Positions 11,045 through 20,869 of a DNA stretch of 64,000 bases are shown piece by piece. The notes below the pieces were generated by a model that made no database searches, was not told the origin of the DNA, and saw only the letters and a list, made by a program, of their open reading frames with translations. Numbering within the stretch: the first letter of the stretch is position 1; every line of letters starts with the position of its first letter. Position numbers and translations under genes: made by a program. Source of the DNA: Erinaceus europaeus (lineage: Eukaryota; Chordata; Mammalia; Eulipotyphla; Erinaceidae); assembly GCF_950295315.1 (NCBI RefSeq), contig NC_080165.1, positions 10,469,723 through 10,533,722 of the forward strand, in the 5' to 3' direction.

Positions 11045-11050
11045 AGTAAC
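11045..11050. repeat. Target-site duplication, right, of LTR
   Basis: The sequence agtaac matches 10624-10629. Confidence 0.85.
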
Positions 11051-11619
11051 CTCATACTATTCTCAAACTTACACTTGGTGTTCACTTGGGCGGCTTGTTT
11101 GGTCCTTCCTCCATTTATTTACTTATTTAATCATAGACAGCTATAGACTGAGTGATACTATGTTTATGTCACTACTGAATAGGAATATTTTCTCACCAGA
11201 CTATGTGGTGTTAATTTTCTTGGTCCGTGATAACAAAAGTATTTCTAGTCAGTATACGAATGACTCACAATAACTCCACTGGCTTCTACTCAGTACAGCT
11301 GTTTCATTGTTGGCTTTATTTTCGGATATAACTGAGCAAGCAGCTCAGTCTGGGATAGGCTCAGACTTTGCAATGTTTCTTCAAGTTTCTGTTCAGAAGT
11401 AGCCTATGGCATGTGCTTGCATCTTATACGCTGAAAACAAGTCACATGACCAAAATTAACATCCGTGGATATGGAGTGTCAGAAATCATGATGCGCTTTT
11501 GCATAGAAAACCATAGAAAAATAGGTCATGTATTTTTCCAACTTCCCAAAAAAAAAAAAAAAAAAAAAGCATGACTTTTCCAACAACCCAGTAGAAAAAT
11601 TTCCTATCAAAGAAGCTCT
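11051..11619. other. Unique intergenic sequence
   Basis: No gene is seen. A run of about 18 A residues lies near 11549-11568. Confidence 0.5.
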
Positions 11620-11893
11620 ATGTGGGAGTCAAGAGGTAGTGCTGCAGTGGGTTAAGCACACTTGGCACAAAGCGCAAGGATTGGTGTAAGGATCCTGGTT
11701 CAAGCCCCGGCTCCCCACCCACAGGGGAATCGCTTAACAGGCATCAACAGGTGTCTATCATTCTCTCCCCCTCCCAGTCTTCCCCTCCTCTCTCCATGTC
11801 TCTCTGTCCTATCCAACAACGACAACATCAACAATAACAATAATAACTACAACAATAAAAAAGGGCAACAACAACAACAAAAAGGGAATAAAC
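11620..11893 (+). mobile_element. SINE-A with target-site duplication
   Basis: Flanked on both sides by aagaagctctatg. The head is gggagtcaagaggtagtgct. The tail is interrupted by aacaacaacaacaaaaaggg. Confidence 0.9.
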
Positions 11894-11914
11894 AAAGAAG
11901 CTCTATGCATTCCG

Positions 11915-12070
11915 TGGTGCAAAAGAAGGAAGAGGAGGAGGAGAACAGAGGAAAGGAAGAAAAAAAATAAATATAGGCAGGAAGAAAGAAAGGAGAGAAA
12001 AGAAAGAGAGGGAAGGAGGGAAGAAAGGAGGGGAAAATGAAGAGAGTTAAAAAAAAAAAAAGAAAGAAGT
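11915..12070 (+). repeat. Purine-rich low-complexity tract
   Basis: Irregular (GAA/GGA)n sequence, almost pyrimidine-free from about 11930 to 12066. Confidence 0.8.
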
Positions 12071-12282
12071 CTCAAAATATGACCCTTTTTCAGGAAGAGG
12101 AAGGAAAACCTTTGAGATAATAATGCAAAGCACCATACACTCCAGAACTAAGGAACATAGTCTATACTAGAGCTATTTTTAAAAATCATAATTGTACACA
12201 TTGCAGATGAAGAATGTCAATGTTTGAAAACAAAGACATTATTTTAGACCTATGAAAAAAGAAATAAATGTCAGGTCAAAAC

Positions 12283-12310
12283 TATCCTCTCTCTCTCTCT
12301 CTCTCTCTTT
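12283..12310 (+). repeat. (CT)n microsatellite
   Basis: About 12 CT units. Confidence 0.9.
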
Positions 12311-12314
12311 CCCT

Positions 12315-12830
12315 TCTTCCCCTTATTTGTTTCTTGATTTATTTATCCCATCACCAAAGGTCTGTGTTCCCATTCCCACCCCCATAGATCGCCACTATAG
12401 TTCTGTGACCATTTTTCACATTGATATAGTCAGTTGTCCATATTCCGCATTTGAGTGAAAACATCCTGTAGTTGTCCTTCACCTCTTCACTTGCTTCACT
12501 GGGCATCATCTTCTCTAATTACCAGTCATCTTCTCCTTTATCCCAAGGACACAATGTCATCTTTTCTTATTGCTGAGCAATACTCTGTTGAGTATATGTC
12601 CTGTAACTTTTTTTTTAAAAGACTGAATTTCTTTTTTTTTTAATATTTATTTATTTATTTCTTCCCTTTTGTTGCCCTTGTTTTCCCATCACTTTTTTAT
12701 CCAGTCATCTGTTGAAGGGCATTTTGGTTTTTTCAAAACTATTCACTATAGATACTTATATTTTCATTACTGCACCATTTCTTAGAATACTACTTTATTC
12801 AGAATACCCCACTGGTCACTTCTGTCTTTT
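12315..12830 (-). pseudogene. Old L1 3' end, antisense
   Basis: It resembles a diverged L1 3' region: tcccatcaccaaaggtctgt, gacacaatgtcatcttttct, gagcaatactctgttgagta, ccagtcatctgttgaagggc. No frame survives. A short T-rich piece resembling the 3' tail of SINE-A lies inside it at about 12636-12690. Confidence 0.6.
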
Positions 12831-12874
12831 AGTTATGTGGTAGTGGTGAGTTTAATAACTTCATGCTAGCTATC

Positions 12875-13275
12875 AAGCTGAAGCAAAAATTACTATATGT
12901 TAACTGTATTTTCAACCACCAGGTTCCAGATGTTAGCATGATGCCAACCAGACTTCCCTGGACAGACAACCCCACCAATGTGTCCTGGAGCTCCACTTAC
13001 CCAGAGCTCACTAGGGAAAAAGAAAGACAGGCTGGCAGTATGGACCGACCTGTCAATGCCCATGTTCAGCGGGGAAGCAATTACAGAAGCCAGACCTTCC
13101 ACCTTCTGCATCCCACAATGACCCTGGGTCCATACTCCCAGAGGGATAAAGAAAAGGAAAGCTATCAGGGGAGGGGAGGGGATACAGAGATCTGGTGGTG
13201 GGAATTGTGTGCAGTTGAACCCCTCTTATCCTATGGTTTAGTCAATGTTTCCTTTTTATAAATAAAAAATTAAAT
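12875..13275 (+). mobile_element. Repeat R, sense, 5'-truncated
   Basis: From tactatatgttaactgtatt through ccagatgttagcatgatgcc to the end tcctttttataaataaaaaa. Confidence 0.78.
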
Positions 13276-13309
13276 TTAAAACAATTACTAAAGTCATGGC
13301 TCCCTTGTA

Positions 13310-13516
13310 ATATACCTAAAATGGACTTCCTAGCTTCTCTCTACCTGAAGACTCCTATTCTTATCTGCTCTATTTTTACTTTTTGGCTCCTGTTTATTAA
13401 GTATTTTGTCCTTCTTTATATCTTACCATATCTCAACCACCAAGTTACAGATGCTATCATGACTCTATCCTGACCTCCCTGGGTGGACAGCCTCACCAAT
13501 GTGTCCTGGAACCCTG
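13310..13516 (+). mobile_element. Repeat R, divergent subfamily fragment
   Basis: The stretch tttggctcctgtttattaag to gtgtcctggaaccctg parallels 59765-59895. It stops where an L1 fragment begins and has no A-rich tail, so the L1 probably inserted into it or replaced its 3' part. Confidence 0.6.
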
Positions 13517-13985
13517 CAAGCAACAAATGCTGGAGAGGCTGTGGGGACAGAGGAACCCTTCTGCACTGCTGGTGGGAATGTAAATTGGTCCAGCCTCTGT
13601 GGAGAGCAGTCTGGAGAATTCTCACAAGGCTAGACATGGACCTCCCATATGACCTAGTAATTCCTCTCCTGGGGATATGCCCCAAGGATTCCATAACACC
13701 CAGTCAAAATGATATGTGTACGCTTATGTTCATAGAAGCACAATTCATAATAGCTAAAACTGGAAAGAACCCAGGTGCCCAACAACAGATGAGTGGCTGA
13801 GAAAGCTGTGGTACATATACACAGTGGAATACTACACAGCTATTAAGAACAATAACCCACCTTCTCTGACCCATCTTGGACAGAGCTAGAATGAATTATA
13901 TTAAGTGAGCTAAGTCAGAAAGATAAAGATGAGTATGGGATGATCCCACTCATCAACAGAAGTTGAGAAAGAAGAACAGAATCTT
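13517..13985 (+). pseudogene. L1 ORF2 C-terminal fragment, 5'-truncated
   Basis: The translation shows [20 protein letters not shown] and onward to PLLGICPKDS, the C-terminal end of L1 ORF2. A stop falls after the QQMSG codons at 13798-13800. The following atgggatgatcccactcatc is L1 3' UTR-like. This is a dead fragment. Confidence 0.88.
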
Positions 13986-14072
13986 TGCCCTGCAGGGGGA
14001 AACGCTTGAACCCTTGTCCATGTGCGCTGTAATGTGTACACTTAACTAGGTGCTCCATCACCTGGCCCACTT
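13986..14072 (-). mobile_element. SINE-B head fragment
   Basis: Antisense ccctgcagggggaaacgctt to ctccatcacctggcccac. The 3' body and tail are missing. Confidence 0.75.
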
Positions 14073-14971
14073 CATTAACATAATTTGCCATCACTTTATC
14101 CTTGAGGGATAAAAAAAAAAAAAAAAAAGCTCTGACCTTATCAAATGAAACGAAGTTAGTCCAGGTACCCGCTTTCCTCATAGACTGATTTGCTTAAAGT
14201 AGAACTTACAATGTTAAGGGAGGACTTCTTAAAAACAGCAAAAACTTCAAGATGCCATTTGGATGGTTTCCTCCCATGTCCCTGTCTCCTGGAACTGTGG
14301 CTGCAATTTAGCACAAATCCAGTAATTACCGGTTAAAGAAATGCATAGCAAAGAGCGTGACATCCTAGACTTAATATCGACAGGTAATCGAAAACAGACG
14401 AAGCCTTTAAAGATGTCCTTATGTGTTCTTTCCTTGTTTGTGGCAGAAGTTTTTCTTTATTTGGGACTCCATTGTTTACCAGAACTCGACTGGTGTTTTT
14501 CAAAGTTCGCAAGGAAACTACATTCTGGTTGGTCGTTAAAGAATATGTTTAAATATATAGAATATCTGAAACAAGTCTTTCTAAAATACTCACAAAAAAA
14601 ATGCAGCTGTGATTTAATAGAAAATTAGTTCAAAGATCAGGCTCCGAAGTAGCCAAATCTAAGGCTGGTCTTCTCACACCTCCTTTTTTTGTTGTTGTTG
14701 TTGTTGAATCAGGGAATTCTCTTTCCAAATTTCTTTCATCCTACTACTTAGTTCACCATATACTGGCAGAAGTTCCTAGGATTGCAGTTGTTTTGCTCAG
14801 TCAGACAGAAAAACAGTTGTTTTTTTTTTTTCTTATAGATAAAGGCCCCATTACCAAGTACAGACTAGAAATCGCAAAGTAACATTCCCTTTCTATTAGC
14901 TAGCTTTTCCCCAGTAACCTCAAGCAAAGATTAGTGTCAGAGATTAGCTAAGCAGTAGATACAAGACTACA
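14073..14971. other. Unique intergenic sequence
   Basis: No gene signature is seen. Poly(A) lies near 14111-14128, (GTT)n near 14690-14705 and a T run near 14820-14831. Confidence 0.5.
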
Positions 14972-14977
14972 CAGAGC

Positions 14978-15294
14978 CGTCGGGCTGCGCGGCCGGGGAG
15001 GAGAGAGAAGAGACAGGAGCGAGAGGGGAGACAAATCTTTATTCAGCAGGCACCTCAGAGTTAGGTGAGCTACAGTGGTTCGGGCCACATGGAGCTAGCA
15101 AGATGGCCGCCTCAAAGAGGGCTAACCGGAACAGCATGGGGCTGTATAGGATAAAAGCCGGAAGTGGCGAGTCGGATGGGATTGGCTAGGAAACAAGGCA
15201 GTCAGGGTAGGAACCAAGGCACTCTGGGAAGCTTGGGTTTCAGCTCTCACCGGACTTGGCGATGCCCTGAGGGTATCTGTACAATACCCTAACA
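14978..15294 (-). mobile_element. Second solo LTR, related to the one at 10.6 kb
   Basis: It begins cgtcgggctgcg, close to tgtcgggctga of the first LTR, and ends ctaaca. The flanks cagagc (14972-14977) and cagaga (15295-15300) look like a 6-bp duplication with one change. The plus strand carries ctttattc, which is an AATAAAG poly(A) signal on the minus strand. This copy is GC-richer than the first and retains many CpG sites. The internal region is absent. Confidence 0.68.
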
Positions 15295-15300
15295 CAGAGA

Positions 15301-15957
15301 CACAATTTTTTTTTTTAACCTCTAAGATTAAAGAAAAGGGGAAAAACTTTAAAATGTGTATAAAAAGTAAATTCCTTTAAGGGTTTTTGGTTTGTTTGAT
15401 CACTTATCTTAAATTATAGAAACTAATTTCCTGGGGAAAAATTATATAGAGAGAAGATAGGTGGAATCATTTACCTACAAATCTTGACAATCAAAGAATG
15501 AACAACAAACTAACTCATTATCCACTTTCTCAGTGTCAGCAATTTCCAATCCGATTCTTTGATTGACACTGAATAACCTTAACATAAGGGGATAAGGGGG
15601 AGGGTGGATTCAGAGTGGACACAAAACTCTTTTCTTGCTGACACCTATTTTGTAGAAATATAAACTCCAGACAACAATCCTGCAAGTCAATATTTCCTCA
15701 ATAAAGTAAATAAAGTGATAAAGAAGCTGGGAGGGGGAGCAAAAGATTAATTACCCTTTTCAGAAAAAAATTAATTAAATCAAAATATATATTCAGATTT
15801 CCATAGTCTGTTACTTTGATGGGGTCTCCTTAGCCGTGGGCTTTTCAGGAAACTAGTACTACCTTGGTTTTGGCTCCAGGAAAAAAAAAAAAAAAAAAGA
15901 AGGGGTGTGCGGTGCGGTAGACTGGCAACCAATGTTGAGCTTAGAAGAAAGGACAGA
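15301..15957. other. Unique intergenic sequence
   Basis: No supported gene. There is a T run near 15307 and an A run near 15881-15898. Confidence 0.5.
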
Positions 15958-16079
15958 ACCGGGCAGGGGTAGATAGCATAATGGTTATGCATAGACTCTC
16001 GTGCCTCCAAAGTCCCAGGTTCAATCTCCTGCACCACCATAAGCCAGAGCTGAGCAGTGCTCTAGTAAAAAAAAAAAAA
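15958..16079 (+). mobile_element. SINE-C
   Basis: Head ccgggcaggggtagatagca, box B-like ggttcaatctcctgcacc, then gctgagcagtgctctagt and poly(A). Confidence 0.88.
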
Positions 16080-16166
16080 GAACAGAGAAGAAAAAAAATA
16101 GAAAGGACAGAACCAGAAATACAGCAAGGCATCAATCAGGTCAGAGGTTAAGAAGGTGAAAAGGGG

Positions 16167-16450
16167 GAGTTGGGCTTTAGCGCAGCGGCTTAAGGGCATA
16201 TGGCGCAAAGCGCAGCGGCTTAAGGGCATATGGCGCAAAGCACAAGGATTAGCGTAAGAATCCTGGTTCGAGCCCCCGGCTCCCCACCTGCAGGGGAGTC
16301 GCTTCACAGGCGGTGAAGCAGGTCTGCAGGTGTCTGTCTTTCTCTCCCCCTCTCTGTCTTCCCCTCCTCTCTCCATTTCTCTCTGTCCTATCCAACAACA
16401 AACGACTTCAACAACAACAATAATAATAACCACAACAAGGCTACAACAAC
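16167..16450 (+). mobile_element. SINE-A with an internal 30-bp head duplication
   Basis: The segment 16179-16208 is repeated exactly at 16209-16238 inside the tRNA-like head. The rest of the body is near consensus up to a shortened tail. Confidence 0.9.
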
Positions 16451-16670
16451 GTAAGGATCCCGGTTCGAGCCCCCGGCTCCCCACCTGCAGGGGAGTCGCT
16501 TCACAGGCGGTGAAGCAGGTCTGCAGGTGTCTGTCTTTCTCTCCCCCTCTCTGTCTTCCCCTCCTCTCTTCATTTCTATGTGTTCTATCCAACAACGACA
16601 ATAACTACAACAATAAAACAACAAGGGCAACAAAAGGGAATAAAAAACTAATAAAATAAAATATTTAAAA
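16451..16670 (+). mobile_element. SINE-A, second copy lacking the head, joined to the first
   Basis: It begins at gtaaggatcccggttcgagc, directly after the tail of the preceding copy, and continues to aaagggaataaaaaacta. Confidence 0.88.
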
Positions 16671-16673
16671 AAA

Positions 16674-16760
16674 GAAGAAGAAGGAGGAGGAGGAGGAGGA
16701 GGAGGAGGAGAAGGAGAAGGAGGAGAAGGAGAAGGAGAAGAAGAAGAGGAAGAAGAATGT
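16674..16760 (+). repeat. (GGA/GAA)n purine tract
   Basis: About 85 bp of uninterrupted purine on the plus strand, lying just upstream of the CpG island. Confidence 0.95.
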
Positions 16761-16977
16761 GAAAAGGAACTAGCAGTGTGGGAGGAGGAGAAAGGTGAGT
16801 TTCTGCGCTGAGAGGACAGACAGCAGCTGTGTGAACTCCTGCAGGGCCCGAGGCAGCAGGCGGAGCTCAGCTCTGCCCCGACCTCCTCCGCCTGCCCAGG
16901 TCTCCAGCTCTCCCGAAGTTGCCCCGGGAGACACACCCTGGATCTGTCATTTCCGCGCTTTCCGGAGCTCAGAGCGA

Positions 16978-16998
16978 ATGTGCGGTATGAACCCGTGA
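16978..16998 (+). promoter_or_regulatory. Short upstream ORF before C6orf141
   Basis: The sequence reads ATG TGC GGT ATG AAC CCG TGA, a six-codon ORF. It is in frame with the main ORF and ends 12 nt before the main ATG. It could reduce translation if the mRNA starts upstream of it. The transcript start is unknown. Confidence 0.4.
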
Positions 16999-17010
16999 AA
17001 GAACCGAGGC

Positions 17011-17523
17011 ATGAATGAGCCTCCTCCCCGCAGGCTGGGGGCCCGGAGTCCGCGGGGAGCCGAGAACCCCGCAGACCTGCGCCCCCCGGAGCGCGCGCCC
17101 TGGGGAGGGGGGGTGGCGCGCGGCTTCCAGGGCGCCCCCCGCGCTGAGCCCCGCAGCTGCGGGCATGGAGGGGGCCCGGACGGCGCCCCGGAGGACGGAG
17201 ACTCCGAGTCCTGGGTGAGGGACAAGGTGCTTTTCCTATTGCACCCGGAGAGGTGGCTGGGAACTCCGGGGCAGCCTGCGCGGGCAGAGGGGCCGCCTGG
17301 AGAGCAGCTGCCCGGGGCGCTGGGGTCACAACACCCGGGGCTCCACGGCCCGCCTCCTGCGGGTCCGCCGGGGGATCGGGTGCCTAGGCCCGTGCTGGTG
17401 CGGGTGGAGGACTACCAGGTGACCCGGGAGGTGATGCAGACCGCGTGGACGCGGGCCCGGCTGACCACGCGCACCGAGGAGCGCTCCGTGACCGCAGTCA
17501 CCTTCCGGGCCAGCCGCGCCTGA
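17011..17523 (+). CDS. C6orf141: C6orf141-like protein, intronless
   Basis: A single open frame of 170 codons in the CpG island, with ATG in a purine-rich context (gaggcATGa). I recognise two conserved blocks of the vertebrate C6orf141 family: SESWVRDKVLFLLHPERWLG (65-84) and LVRVEDYQVTREVMQTAWTR with the following LTTRTEE (129-157). The N-terminal 60 residues and residues 86-125 are low-complexity, rich in Pro, Gly and Arg, and probably disordered. No signal peptide or membrane segment is visible. The molecular function is unknown to me. It appears shorter than the human protein as I remember it, mainly in the middle. An in-frame upstream mini-ORF ends 12 nt before the start. The neighbouring P450 gene is convergent. 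The antisense ORF over the same bases is a GC-driven shadow. Identification is from memory. Confidence 0.75.
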   Translation: MNEPPPRRLGARSPRGAENPADLRPPERAPWGGGVARGFQGAPRAEPRSCGHGGGPDGAPEDGDSESWVRDKVLFLLHPERWLGTPGQPARAEGPPGEQLPGALGSQHPGLHGPPPAGPPGDRVPRPVLVRVEDYQVTREVMQTAWTRARLTTRTEERSVTAVTFRASRA

Positions 17524-17702
17524 GGCTGGATGCGGGCGCTGCGCCTCGCCGCGGACCCCAAGCGCAGGCTGTGGGGAGGAGCTTTTCCAGATCCCCAAAG
17601 CCAGGGACTCCTCTCCCACCCACCCCACGCCGAGGATACTTCAACAGGAAGGAGAAACCCCTGGAATGTTCATGGCTGGCAAGATAATCCTTAAAAAAAC
17701 AA

Positions 17703-17740
17703 AAGAAGAAGGAGAAGGAGAAGGAGAAGGAGAAGAAAGA
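17703..17740 (+). repeat. (GGAGAA)n short tandem repeat
   Basis: About six units, located downstream of C6orf141. Confidence 0.85.
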
Positions 17741-17943
17741 AAGTTCTTCTGGGACCTCCAACTTTAAGAAACTGAGGCTCTGTGTCTAGGGAAGCAGAAA
17801 TACCCAATACTGATTGCAGCAGTGAAGACAACATTAGTACCTCCTTTACGGCATAAGCACTGGGACAGTTTTTGCCAACTCAAAAGAAGAAGGAAAAAAG
17901 GTGATTTTTTTTTTTTTCAAATGGACAAAGTGCAGGGAAAAAA

Positions 17944-17949
17944 AATAAA
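17944..17949 (+). terminator. Candidate poly(A) signal for C6orf141
   Basis: AATAAA about 420 nt after the stop codon. No downstream cleavage evidence is available, and the A-rich context could produce it by chance. Confidence 0.25.
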
Positions 17950-18040
17950 TAAGAAAATCTGTTAACTTTTCATTTTGCAGTAGTTATCAGTGGATCTAGT
18001 CCCTGCCTACCCCCATTTCTCTAAGAATGCAAACAAAGCA

Positions 18041-18292
18041 GGGGAATCCAGCGGTAGTGCAGCTGGTTAGGCGCACGTGGCGCGAAGCACAAGGATCCAG
18101 GTTCGAGGCCCCGGTTCCCCACCTTATAGGGGCGTCCCATCACAGGCGGTGAAGCAGGTCTGCAGGTGTCTCTCTCTCCCTCTCTGTCTTCCCGTCTTCT
18201 CTCCATTTCTCTCTGCCCTAACAACGACGACACCAATAACAACAACAATAATAACTATGACAAGGGCAACGAAATGGAAAATAAATTAATTA
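18041..18292 (+). mobile_element. SINE-A
   Basis: Head ggggaatccagcggtagtgc. Box B-like aggttcgaggccccgg. The tail ends gaaaataaattaattaaa. Confidence 0.88.
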
Positions 18293-18430
18293 AAAAGGAA
18301 GAAAGCAAAGCAGAAGAGAAATGTCGGGTCTGCTCAGGGGTGGGACTAGATGGAGAAGTTTGTAAAGAAAAAAAAAAGAAATCTGCAGCTTAAAGCGGTA
18401 AGTAAATAAAAGCTTTTACTTTTTTACTTG

Positions 18431-18582
18431 TTCCCTTTTTTAATGAGTGCTTTAATAGTGATAAACATGATAACAAGATTGTGGGATAATAGGGGTACAA
18501 TTCCACACAGTTCCCACCACCAGAGTTCCGTGTCCCCTCCCCTCCATTGGAAGCTTCCCTTGTCTTTTGCTCTTTATAGACC
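18431..18582 (-). mobile_element. Repeat R, short antisense 3' fragment
   Basis: The sequence acaattccacacagttccca followed by ccaccagagttccgtgtccc matches the R 3' end. About 150 bp are present. Confidence 0.65.
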
Positions 18583-18644
18583 TTTATTAAAAAATACTTG
18601 AATCCAATAAACATGCTTTTGATTAGATTTTTTAATTATTTTTT

Positions 18645-18792
18645 AAAGAATTCATTTATTTATTCATGAGAAAGATAGGAGGAGAGAAAGAACCAGACAT
18701 CACTCTGGTACATGTGCTGCCGGGGATCGAACCCAGGACCTCATGGTTGAGAATCCAATGCTTTATCCACTTGGCCACCTCTCGTACCACAG
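18645..18792 (-). mobile_element. SINE-D, antisense
   Basis: The sequence gctgccggggatcgaaccca, then ttgagaatccaatgctttat and ccacttggccacctctcgta, is the reverse complement of the SINE-D head and body. Confidence 0.8.
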
Positions 18793-18953
18793 ATTTTTAA
18801 AAATTATTTAAATATTTAAATGGTCCTATAAATCTTACGATGTAAAAGTTGACAAATGTTTGGTTTTCCACAAAATGACTTCTATCTTCTTCCTGTGCTT
18901 AGTTTTTTTTATTACTATTTGCCATCAAGATTGATGTTCTTAAAAAATCTCCT

Positions 18954-19230
18954 CGGAGTCGGGCGGTAGCGCAGCAGGTTAAGCGGAGGTGGCGCAAAGC
19001 ACAAGGACCAGCGTAAGGATCCCTGTTCGAGCCCCTGGCTCCTCACCTGCAGGGGAGTCGCTTCACAGGCGGTGAAGCAGGTCTGCAGGTGTCTATCTTT
19101 CCCCTCCTCTCTCAATTTCTCTCTCTCCTATCCAACAATGACGACATCAATAACAACAACAATAACTGCAACAATGAAAAAAAAAAAAACAGCCAGCGCA
19201 ACAAAAGGGAATAAATAAATATTTTTAAAA
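18954..19230 (+). mobile_element. SINE-A
   Basis: Complete head and body. The tail is interrupted by a 12-A run near 19177. A similar aaaatctc flank is seen at both ends. Confidence 0.92.
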
Positions 19231-19555
19231 ATCTCATGTCTACCGCAACAAGTTATTTTATTTATTCCTTTAAAAAATTAAACACTTGCCTTTGCTTATT
19301 CTTTAATACTCTGACCGGGTTTGGAGCAGAGCACTCATTCTGGAGATAAACTGCTGGAATTTATCACTGTTCAAAGGGCATTTAGTTACTGTGAAACTAA
19401 CAAAACCTGTGGAACTCTGACTTTTGAAACCTAGATTAAATATGCTACATGCTACACGTTTTGTTCATGCTTACTAAGATGTAAAAATGATCACCTTCCT
19501 CCTAAAAGGTTGAGGATGACCTTTAGAAAATGTATTATTATTCATTTCTTTTATT

Positions 19556-19840
19556 TTTATTATTTATTTATTTATTCCCTTTTGTTGCCCTTGTTTTATT
19601 GTTGTAGTAATTATTGTTGTTGTTATTGATGTCGTCATTGTTGGATAGGACAGAGAGAAATGGAGAAAGAAGGGGAAGACAGAGGGGGGAGAGAAAGACA
19701 GACACCTGCAGACCTGCTTCACCGCCTGTGAAGTGACTCCCCTGCAGGTGGGGGCTCAAACCGGGATCCTTACGCTTGCTTGCTGGTCCTTGTGCTTTGC
19801 GCCACCTGCGCTTAACCTACTGCGCTACTGCCTGACTCCC
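19556..19840 (-). mobile_element. SINE-A, antisense
   Basis: Full length, from ttatttatttatttattccc to tgcgctactgcctgactccc. Confidence 0.93.
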
Positions 19841-19983
19841 CTTATTATTATTTATTTACATTTATTTCTTGCCAGAGCCCTGTTCAACTCTGGCTTATGG
19901 TAGGGTGAGGGATAGAACCTGGACTACCAAGCCTTAGGCAAGAAAGTCTCTTTGTATAACTGTTATGCCATCCCCCTGCCCAG
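19841..19983 (-). mobile_element. SINE-C, antisense
   Basis: The sequence gccagagccctgttcaactc, then aggcaagaaagtctctttgt and aactgttatgccatccccct, is SINE-C reversed. It abuts the head of the preceding SINE-A. Confidence 0.8.
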
Positions 19984-20063
19984 AAAACACTTAACCTCTA
20001 TGGAGTCAAAAGATGACTGAGGACATCCTGTGTTTTCTAACTCATGTTTATAAGAAGCACTAA

Positions 20064-20320
20064 GGGAGTCGGGCGGTAGCATAGAGGGTTAAGTGCAGGT
20101 AGCACAAAGCACAAGAATCGGCAATAAGGATCCCGGTTCCAGCCCCCGGCTCCCCACCTGCAGGGGAGTCATTTCACAGGAAGTGAAGCAGGTGTGCAGG
20201 TGTCTGTCTTTCTCTTGCCCTCCTCTCTCCATTTCTCTCTGTCCTATACAGCAGCAACAACAATAATAACTACAACAACAATGAAACAACGAAGGCAACA
20301 AAAGGGAATGAATAAACTTT
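20064..20320 (+). mobile_element. SINE-A
   Basis: Head gggagtcgggcggtagcata. The CT-rich middle is shortened to ctttctcttgccctcctctc. Confidence 0.9.
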
Positions 20321-20869
20321 TTTTTTTTAAAAAAAAAGAGGAAGTACTATAATCAGGCTGATGTCCATGGCCTATGAGCTGGAGAATCATCACTAGCAGT
20401 TTTCAGGCTTTTGAGGTTCTCACATGAAAGAGGATTCAGAACCTTAGGCCACATGTGTTCAGAATTGTTTTATAGGTAGAAAGGGTAATAATGGGCCCCG
20501 TAAAACAAATAATTTTTTTCCTCCAACAGTCCTGGCTACTGCGTGAGATTAAAAATTCTGGACAAATTTCATGTTTCAATACATTTGGTTGTGTTTTGTC
20601 ATATGCTTCCATCAATCATGGAGCACTACCCAAAGTGAGTCTCTTTAACAGTGACCAAAAACAGTGGCAGCGTCATTTAGTTACCTTGTTTATGGAGCCA
20701 AACTCAACTGCATTTTCCTGGGTTCAAAACAGACTTCGTTCAGGTGACTTAGGATGAGTGCTAGCCTCAGTGCCCTTATTTGTTAGTTAGGGATAATAGG
20801 TGCTTCCAACCTCATTACTCCCTCACCTGAGATTAATAAATGTAAAAATATGTATTTTTAAAGTTTTTT
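20321..20869. other. Unique intergenic sequence
   Basis: A short open frame at 20491-20757 shows no recognisable domain. I see nothing to support a gene. Confidence 0.45.

Larger units (their letters stand above)
16800..17580 (+). promoter_or_regulatory. CpG island at the 5' end and body of C6orf141
   Basis: GC content and CpG frequency jump sharply relative to both flanks, and the whole C6orf141 ORF lies inside. This is the only such island in the window apart from the L1 5' UTR. It probably holds the promoter. I see no clear TATA box. Confidence 0.8.

Noticed and set aside
14341..14628. 95-codon plus-strand ORF in unique DNA
   Set aside because: No family features. Composition is like the surrounding AT-rich DNA.
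10630..15294. A provirus bounded by the two LTRs at 10.6 and 15.0 kb
   Set aside because: Each LTR has its own target duplication. The sequence between them is L1, R and SINE material without gag, pol or env.
16062..16601. Recurring predicted peptide with [19 protein letters not shown]
   Set aside because: The same peptide appears at dozens of sites because it is the reverse translation of SINE-A. It is not a gene family.
16388..17329. Minus-strand ORF of 313 codons over the CpG island
   Set aside because: It runs through a SINE-A, the GGA tract (poly-Ser/Pro) and the antisense of C6orf141. It is a product of GC-rich sequence and repeats.
20491..20757. 88-codon plus-strand ORF in unique DNA
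   Set aside because: No recognisable domain, no CpG island or splice context. The length is compatible with chance.
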